A stretch of 64,000 bases of DNA from Quillaja saponaria (lineage: Eukaryota; Streptophyta; Magnoliopsida; Fabales; Quillajaceae): assembly GCA_029379385.1 (NCBI GenBank), contig CM055618.1, positions 1,560,134-1,624,133 of the forward strand. Direction: 5' to 3'. Position numbers and translations under genes: made by a program. Positions 57,800 through 64,000 of the stretch are shown one piece after another. Numbering within the stretch: position 1 is the stretch's first letter; every line of letters begins with the position of its first letter. The notes beneath the pieces are model-generated. The model was given only the letters and a program-made list of their open reading frames with translations, was not told the DNA's origin and did no database searches.

Positions 57800-58300
57800 G
57801 ATAAACTACCTATAGGCTTTCTACTTAAAGCATCCGTAACCACATTTGCTTTACTTAAATGATAAGAAATTGAACAATCATAATCTTCCAATAACTCAAT
57901 CTATCTACACCTGTCTCAAATTCAGCTCTTTCTGATCAAAGATATACTTAAGACTTTTGTGATCCATGAACATCTCAAAAGTCTCACCGTACAAGTAATG
58001 TCTCATTATCTTCAATACATATAGATCACAATTGCCATTTCAAGATCATGAATGGGGTAATTCATCTTATGTTTCTTCAACTGTATCAAAGCATATGCCA
58101 CTACTTTACCATCCTGTATCAAAACACAACCAAGTCCAATACGAAAAGCATCACAAAATATAGTATACTTACTTGTACTAGAGGGAAGTGTCAGAATAGG
58201 AGCTAAGGTCAAACAAGTTTTTAACTTTTGAAAGCTCTTCACATAAGTCTCGGACTATACAAACTTAACTATTTTATAAGTTAATCGAGTCAAAGGAGCA
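57800..58300 (-). pseudogene. RNase H of the Tekay-like element
   Basis: The frame 58242-58012 reads [17 protein letters not shown], then [20 protein letters not shown] with the catalytic Asp, and [16 protein letters not shown] with Glu. The rest (about 58010-57800), with the Y(L)G..F.V.TDHKSL-type piece, is in other frames. Confidence 0.85.
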
Positions 58301-58318
58301 GTAATACGAGAGAAATTC

Positions 58319-59127
58319 TCAACAAACCTCCTGTAATAACCAGCCAAACCATGAAAACTTCGAATTTATTAGTCGGGGCCAATTCTGAACTGCTTCTAAC
58401 TTTTTAGGATCCACCAGAATACCTTCCTTAGAAATCATATGTCCTAGAAAAGTCACTTGATTCAGCCAAAATTCACATTTCAATAATTTAGCATAAAGCT
58501 TATTCTCTCTTAAGTGTCTGCAATACAATGTGAAGATGCTACTCATGTTCCTCATCAATCCAAGAATATAGCAGAATATCATTAATGAAAACAATAACAA
58601 ACTAGTCCAAGAAAGGCTTAAATACCTGATTCATTAAATCCATGAATGCTTCAGAAGCATTAGTAAGCCTAAAAGACATAACAAAAAACTCATAGTGTCC
58701 ATACCGAGTACGAAAAGCAGTATTCGAAAATGTTTTTCTGCTTAATTCGGAGATGATGATACTTTGAACGAAGGTCAATCTTGAAAAAGCACTAAGCTCC
58801 TTACAACTGATCAAATAAGTCATCAATCCTGAGGAAAGGATACTTGTTTTTAACTAAGACTTTATTCGACTGTCGGTAATCAATACATAGTCTAAACAAG
58901 CCATCCTTATTTTTAACATACAGAACAGAAGCACCCCAAGAAGATGAACTTGGATGAATGAATCCCTTATCTAGCAAATCTTGCAACTGCACCTTAAGCT
59001 CCCTTACTTTACTAGGAGCCATCCGATAGGAGGGAATAACAATCGGTTGAGTACCAGGTAACAACTCAATACCGAACTCTGTCTCCCGATCAAAAGGAAG
59101 TCCAAGAAGCTTTTCAAGGAAATACAT
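58319..59127 (-). pseudogene. reverse transcriptase of the Tekay-like element, active site changed
   Basis: Frames 59127-58801, 58826-58602 and 58600-58319. Recognisable are [72 protein letters not shown] and [13 protein letters not shown]. After a stop comes FINDILLYS (58564-58590), where the FIDD box is FIND, then LLKCEFWLNQVTFLGHMIS. The first Asp of the catalytic pair is Asn. Confidence 0.9.
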
Positions 59128-59232
59128 TAGAAAACTCCTTCACCACTAGAATATGCTATAAAAGAGGACATTCAAACTAAGTATCCTTAACAAAAGCTAA
59201 ATAAGCATGATGTTTCTTCCCGATAAGCCAGG

Positions 59233-59646
59233 TTAGCTTGAATTATTGAAATCAGAATTACAAGGAACTTCACTCCAATCCCCTTGAAAGATAAAAGTTG
59301 ATTTCTCAGGAATATTGAACTTAACACTCTTGTCATGATAATCTACCACAGCATGATGGTTAGCTAACCAATCCATGCCTAGAATCACATCATACTCCAA
59401 CATATCTAGTATGATTAAGTTCGCCAAACAACCATTATCACCCACAAGAACCTCACAAGAAGGTATACACCGGCATGCTAGAATAATTTCCCCCAATAAA
59501 GTCAAAAGCACTAAAAGGATCCCAAGAGGCTCATATGCCCTCCTTACATAAGAAGCAAAATATGATGATATAAAAGAATGAGTAGCTCTATGATTAAACA
59601 ATACTTTAGCACCAACTGAGCAAACAGATAAATTACCTAATACCAC
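59233..59646 (-). pseudogene. aspartic protease of the Tekay-like element, active site lost
   Basis: A 137-codon frame: VGAKVLFNHRATHSFISSYF, where LFDSGATHSFIS is usual, so Asp-Ser-Gly has become Asn-His-Arg. The C-terminal half YDVILGMDWLANHHAVVDYH and VKFNIPEKSTFIFQG is well kept. The linker to RT (59232-59128) is broken. Confidence 0.9.
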
Positions 59647-59699
59647 TACATTAGAGGCTTGTATATCCTAAGTCGTCAAAGCATAAACTGGGGCTTGAC

Positions 59700-60284
59700 C
59701 ACTACCCGTTGATGATGAACCTCTAGAATAACCACCATGTCCTCTATGAGGTCTCGTAAGTGTCACAGGTAATAGAGGTATACCTTGAATTGATGAAGCT
59801 GTCCATGCTAGAGTAAGCTAACCCCTCAACAACTAATAGTTTCTAATACGATGATCCATCTTTCCACATTTAAAATATGTACTTGTCCCTAATCTACAAT
59901 ACCCAGTATGTCGGTTACCACAAGTAGAACATATAGGAAACTTATATGATCAGGGTTTGCTAAATGACACCCCAAATGACTGAACTCCTAAACTCTGCCT
60001 CATCTAACTTTTACCCAGCTGCAAACCTCCTCTAAATGAACACTGTTGGGAGGTAGATTCACCTTTAGGTCTACGAGAACTGCTAGCTCTAGAAGTTGAA
60101 GGACCCTCATGTCTTGCTTTTTTATGACTTTTGCGCTCAGACTGTCTTTTCATAACTCGGATCTCCAATCGGTAAGTAGCATCAATAGACTGAGTGTAAG
60201 TAGTAGTTTCTGTCACAAACACTGATATAAATAAATAATCCTTTAAGCCATGCATAAATCTCTTCACTTGCATCTGCTCCTTAC
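59700..60284 (-). pseudogene. gag C-terminal half of the Tekay-like element
   Basis: The frame 60273-60004 starts MQVKRFMHGLKDYLF (end of capsid) and continues into a basic KSHKKARHEGPSTSR region. After stops comes CSTCGNRHTGYCRLGTS and FKCGKMDHRIRNY (about 59950-59850), a CCHC knuckle with some Cys lost. The N-terminal half of gag, the leader and the PBS are absent; the frame runs straight into LTR sequence at about 60285. Confidence 0.85.
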
Positions 60285-62250
60285 TTGAGTACTATACTTT
60301 TAAAACATTTATCAGAATCAGAATAATTCATAAATTCAAGTCAGAAGATCTTAGGTGCACTTGGATTTCACTTTCAGAAATAAAAATCATTTCTCATAAA
60401 ATTTCACTTTGTTGGCCCTTATCAACCAAAAGCAATATCAAACAAAAATAATTCAAATAAATCACTTGAATACTGTATTTGCTTATTTTTTTCATATAGC
60501 ACATTCTATTCAAATATACAAACAATTGCACATAATAATCTGGCAACCAAAGTGCACATAATTAACTCATAAAGTTCAGGAATGAGTCTTATCATTCTGT
60601 CTAAACTACTGGCAGTGTCGGATTATCCTCGATATGGTCTGAAGCTGAAAATCATAAGTACATATATTATTTAAAGTAATGACCATATAATTACTTCTAT
60701 AAGATCATCATCTTGTATACATAGACACTTAACACCCTATTTGAAAGTCAACTCCTTTTTGAACACTTACCAAGTGCCTTACAATAAAGTTAATTACTTC
60801 AATTTATTCAAGTATTTGAATTTTATAATTTAACGTTAACTTATTTAACTTCACTATCTTTAATTTAGTATATGACTAATGAAATTTACATAAAGCAACT
60901 TCCATACCTAAATTAATATTTAAGTACTTTCAAATATTTTATTAAATAATTACTATATATTATTTTACTTAAACTCAGAAATATATTAATTCATAAATAT
61001 ATACATGCCTTTCAATACTTTTAGAACCATTTTATTTTATGTTGCACTATTCACGGTTTGTTATCAAATTAATCTAATTCATTAGTTAATTTCTATTAAC
61101 ACTTATAGATGTAATCCTATTCTTCATTTATATATCTTATCTTCCAACTAACTTACTAAAATAAGGTTCTAAGAGCATAAAATTTATGCACCTAACCCTT
61201 TTGTAATAATAATACCATAAGGTTAAAATTAGTCCTCAATACAATTCTTTTAATGTTTGAATTAGGAGGTAATTTAGACTCGCACAACTGTATAATAATT
61301 TATGCTGCCCTGCCTTAAGTCAACTGTGAGGTAACATGAAAACAAGTCAAGATATTTTATAAACTAAAGTATAGGTGACCAACTTTTAGCATCTACCTCA
61401 TGGTTACACATCTAAAAAAAGCAAGGCACCTTAGCAACTCAAGTTGTTACTACCAACAACCCCAATTCCTTCTCCCCCATAAGCTACGAAAATCCTCATA
61501 CACCCCTACTTGGAGTCTACAACCAGGATAAAGAAAACATCTTTACAGCAGGAAGTTTAAGCCCAAACCAATACATACACAATGACTTAAATACTTATAG
61601 AAACATTTAGAGGAGCCTTAAGGCTCACAATGACTCCCTCTTGCACGACATAGTGATTTTCATGGTTGGACCGAAAACAAGGTAGCCAACTTACTACCTC
61701 AAGGAGATAGTAGACTAAAAAGGAAAAGGAAAGGGGTACACGATCAAAAGAAAGGAAAAATAAAGGAATTTATTACCTTGAGCTTGGCTTGAATAAAAGA
61801 AACCATAATTTTTTTGCTATAACTTAAAAGAAAAGATCAAAGAAAACGGTGAAGTATAGAAGATGAAGGAAGTCAGCTACATAACCCAAAACAGAATAGC
61901 GATGCAAGGAGGGAATAAAAAAGAAAAAATAAGACATGGTCCATAATCAAGGTCAAGGTCAACTTAGCAACTTGTGGTACAAATTCAAGCTTTAAATATA
62001 TATATATATACACGATGTATTCATATTATATTTGTTTTCCATTTGATTTTTTTTTTCCACCCATCAATAATGCTTACACCATTAACTTTACAATTTCCAA
62101 GTTAACTAATAAGGTAATTACAAAATTTTTTCTTAATTACGTATGCATATATATATTTTTAAATATACTTTACATGAAGTTTTATTCATCTAATTTTATA
62201 AATTATGTACGAACATTCTAAAACGTACCGTACACTATCGAGTTATAACA
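60285..62250 (-). repeat. 5' LTR of the Tekay-like element (right copy, missing about 815 bp)
   Basis: Corresponds to 54263-56214 of the other LTR. It lacks the equivalent of 53446-54262, which in the element's direction is the LTR's 3' part, together with PBS and gag start. A single deletion explains this. Confidence 0.85.
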
Positions 62251-62255
62251 TCAAA

Positions 62256-64000
62256 GTTATCCTAAACTATCTCGATTAAAATTTTATTAAGATTTCATGT
62301 TCTAAATTTTAGGAGTTAGGAAACTTGTTGGACAAGTGTTAAATTCTTAAATTTTAGGGTCAGGAAACCTAATCTAATTAGATTTCTAATTGGGGATTTG
62401 AAATCAAATTAGAACATGAAATTTGTAATTATTTTTAGTTTCCTACATGAAATAAGATTGAGAATCCTATAAAACTAATAGGATTAAGAGTCTTAAATGA
62501 CTAATGAGATTAAATTATAATTGAATTAGATTTTTAAAATCTAAACATGTAGAATTATTAATCCTAGTGGGAGTACTAAATTAATAGGACAATATTAATC
62601 TTTAATATAGCCATAACTTAAATAAATTATCTTTTAAATGTTTGATTTCATGCAATGTGATTGAAGGAATTACTTCAGGTGATTATGAACTTAAGACCAA
62701 ATAATTGAGCTAATTGATTGGTTTATTCAATGTGATTGAATGTATGGTTTTATTTAATGGATATATAATTAATTTTTATACTTTGGGAATGTAATCTTAA
62801 ATGAGGTTTGCATATCTCACCTCTCTATTTTCTCTTGATGTAATTTCTATCTTCCTCCTATTGTAACTCTCCCTTGATTTGATCAATGTTTCTTATTCAT
62901 TATTGTAACTTAGTTAGCTAGGTTAGTTTACTTAGGATTAGACAGAAGTAGACACATGCAAGATAGAAGATGGAGGAGCGCAGAGGAAGCAGTGGTGGCC
63001 TATTAGAGACTATTTGTAACTCCCACTATATGGGAAAATCAATTATAACTATAGATAATAGACTACTAATACACTTTGATGGCTCAAGTGCATTATGCCC
63101 TAGAAAAGTACATAATCGACCCTTAGTGTATGTGATGCATTTTTGTATGTTTTTATATACTTAATATATGAATGTACATGTGGTTGTATATGATATACGC
63201 TTCGATAGATAATACTAAACAACTTTACTTAAAACTGTCATTAAAATAATTAATATTATGTTGTAATGAGAGTCATTACATGAATGACATTGTAGCCCTC
63301 CACCATTATAAATAATATTAGAAAATAATCTGTTTATGTAAATTTGTTGTGTCACATATGATTTGCATTTTTTGGGGTTAATTAGTATTATTTATTGCAT
63401 TGATGATGCTTGTGAGGTATTTTGATTAAATGACTTTGTTGTGTCATACATGGGCTGTATACATTGGAATATACTTGTTATGAATGGTAGGATAAACTTA
63501 ACTAAAAAGTATGTGATTGTTGTGTCACACACGATTTTATACTTTTATTGGTTGAACATGAATAGGAAATTCATATGATGAATTCGATATAAGTTATTTA
63601 CCTTTCAAGTACATATGGTTTGTTATGTCACACTAGGTTGCATACTTTGAATCCTAACCCTCACTAGGTGACTTTCAGCTTGGTCATTTGTTTTCATTTA
63701 GAGGGTAATGGAAATCGCAAAATTTAGTGAGAGGCACCATTTAGATTAAAGACCAAGTCTTTATGGTGAATAATAATTCAATAGATGATAGATTATTTTT
63801 ATTGATTATGGTAGGTCACAATAACCAAATCTGAACCCACATTGAGAATTAAATATAACAATGTATTGACTGCTCTTTAAATTCATTATTTGGCTAACGA
63901 ATATGAGAAGTGTTCTCAAAATTCATCTAAGATAGCTATGAGCTTAAGGAATTATGTTTCTAGCAAGTGTTGGTAAGAATGCATATAAGAAACAAACTAA
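62256..64000. other. non-coding interior of the LARD-like element, right part
   Basis: Follows the Tekay insertion. 'ctaaattttagg' + 'agttaggaaac' recurs 40 bases on as 'ttaaattttaggg' + 'tcaggaaac' (about 62303 and 62346). The 64-codon frame at 62970-63164 has no recognisable features. The rest is AT-rich, with the repeats noted at 63344-63637. Confidence 0.45.
63344..63637. repeat. interspersed degenerate repeat around TTGTTGTGTCACAC
   Basis: The word 'ttgttgtgtcacatatg' (63344) recurs as 'tttgttgtgtcatacatgg' (63436), 'attgttgtgtcacacacg' (63516) and 'tttgttatgtcacactagg' (63619), each followed by 'g.ttgcatactt'-like bases. Spacing is 79-103 bp, so this looks like a worn tandem array. Confidence 0.65.

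Larger units (their letters stand above)
53446..62250 (-). mobile_element. Ty3/gypsy retrotransposon, Tekay/Del-like chromovirus, minus strand, full span but dead
   Basis: 8805 bp bounded by TGTCACACC...GTTATAACA (plus strand). The flanks TCAAT (53441-53445) and TCAAA (62251-62255) look like a target duplication with one change. On the minus strand: LTR remnant, gag, protease, RT, RNase H, integrase, polypurine tract, LTR. The pol ends with a degraded ATWESEE-type tail followed directly by the polypurine tract, the style of Tekay/Del. The active sites of protease, RT and integrase are all mutated. It sits within the LARD-like interior. Confidence 0.85.
50639..64000 (+). mobile_element. putative large non-coding LTR element (LARD-like), split by a Tekay insertion, right end outside the window
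   Basis: A candidate LTR (50639-52357) is followed eleven bases later by TGGTATAAGAGTCATG, one change from the TGGTATCAGAG primer-binding site complementary to initiator tRNA-Met used by copia elements. The interior (52385-53445 and 62256-64000) has no gag or pol, only degenerate tandem repeats. Large elements with LTRs, PBS and non-coding interior are known as LARDs. The second LTR is not present up to 64000, so the call rests on the LTR start, the end/PBS layout and style. Confidence 0.45.

Noticed and set aside
56233..60300. Possible endogenous pararetrovirus (RT-RNase H block)
   Set aside because: Integrase follows RNase H, and LTRs with a near-perfect target duplication and a polypurine tract bound the block, so it is a Ty3/gypsy element.
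62970..63164. 64-codon frame MEERRGSS... as a gag start of the LARD-like element
   Set aside because: No copia gag motif follows and the distance from the PBS is too large and non-coding.
1..64000. tRNA, rRNA or organelle-DNA insertions
   Set aside because: No cloverleaf-like box A/box B pair, rRNA core words or plastid/mitochondrial genes were recognised by eye. A tRNAscan and organelle BLAST would settle it.
1..64000. CRISPR array
   Set aside because: The tandem repeats seen are contiguous or degenerate with no regular unique spacers, and the genome is a plant's.

Overview
The window looks like nuclear DNA of a eudicot plant. It is AT-rich and gene-poor, and almost everything recognisable is a decayed plant-type transposable element. 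These are a Helitron with Rep/helicase and RPA-like genes, two Ty3/gypsy elements of Tat type (duplicated RNase H, extra antisense genes), a Ty3/gypsy element of Tekay/Del type, a plant LINE, a long solo LTR, a large LTR element without recognisable coding capacity, and CACTA- and MITE-like ends. I see no rRNA, tRNA, CRISPR or bacterial-type gene. The species cannot be told from the sequence.

Layout. (1) 1-13428: the right part of a Helitron on the + strand. A wrecked Rep/helicase gene (about 1661-5805) is followed by long non-coding DNA and an RPA70-like multi-exon pseudogene (10376-12410). It ends in a short GTGC/GCAC hairpin and CTAG at 13428. (2) 13431-13717: subterminal repeats and the right end of a CACTA transposon, abutting the Helitron. 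(3) 13718-17155: AT-rich DNA with a 24-bp tandem repeat, a MITE-like element with degenerate inverted ends (15151-15985) and faint traces of a possible host gene (about 16160-16973). (4) 17156-26610: a near-complete Tat-type element on the + strand (5' LTR, PBS, gag, protease, RT, RNase H, second RNase H, integrase, two 140-bp tandem repeats, an antisense intron-containing gene, 3' LTR). (5) 26611-33265: AT-rich DNA with no convincing gene. (6) 33266-34760: a small LTR-like unit and two tandem-repeat blocks. (7) About 34990-43020: a second Tat-like element on the - strand, truncated at its 5' end, with a plant-mobile-domain-like gene antisense to pol. (8) About 43025-50399: a 5'-truncated LINE on the + strand, split by a 2161-bp solo LTR (45153-47313) with a perfect 5-bp target duplication, and carrying a 227-bp internal duplication in its RT. 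(9) 50639-64000: a putative large LTR element (LTR 50639-52357, initiator-Met-type PBS at 52369). Its non-coding interior is split by (10) a complete but dead Tekay/Del element on the - strand (53446-62250).

All the coding copies are broken by stops, frameshifts or lost catalytic residues. The best preserved reading frames are the Tat integrase core (21583-22284, all DD35E and zinc residues present) and the coiled-coil exon of its antisense gene (23285-24031).

The most interesting pattern is that both Tat-type elements carry an extra gene convergent with pol, and both extra genes show canonical GT-AG introns on the strand opposite to the element transcript. Such genes must have been expressed and spliced from their own antisense promoter.
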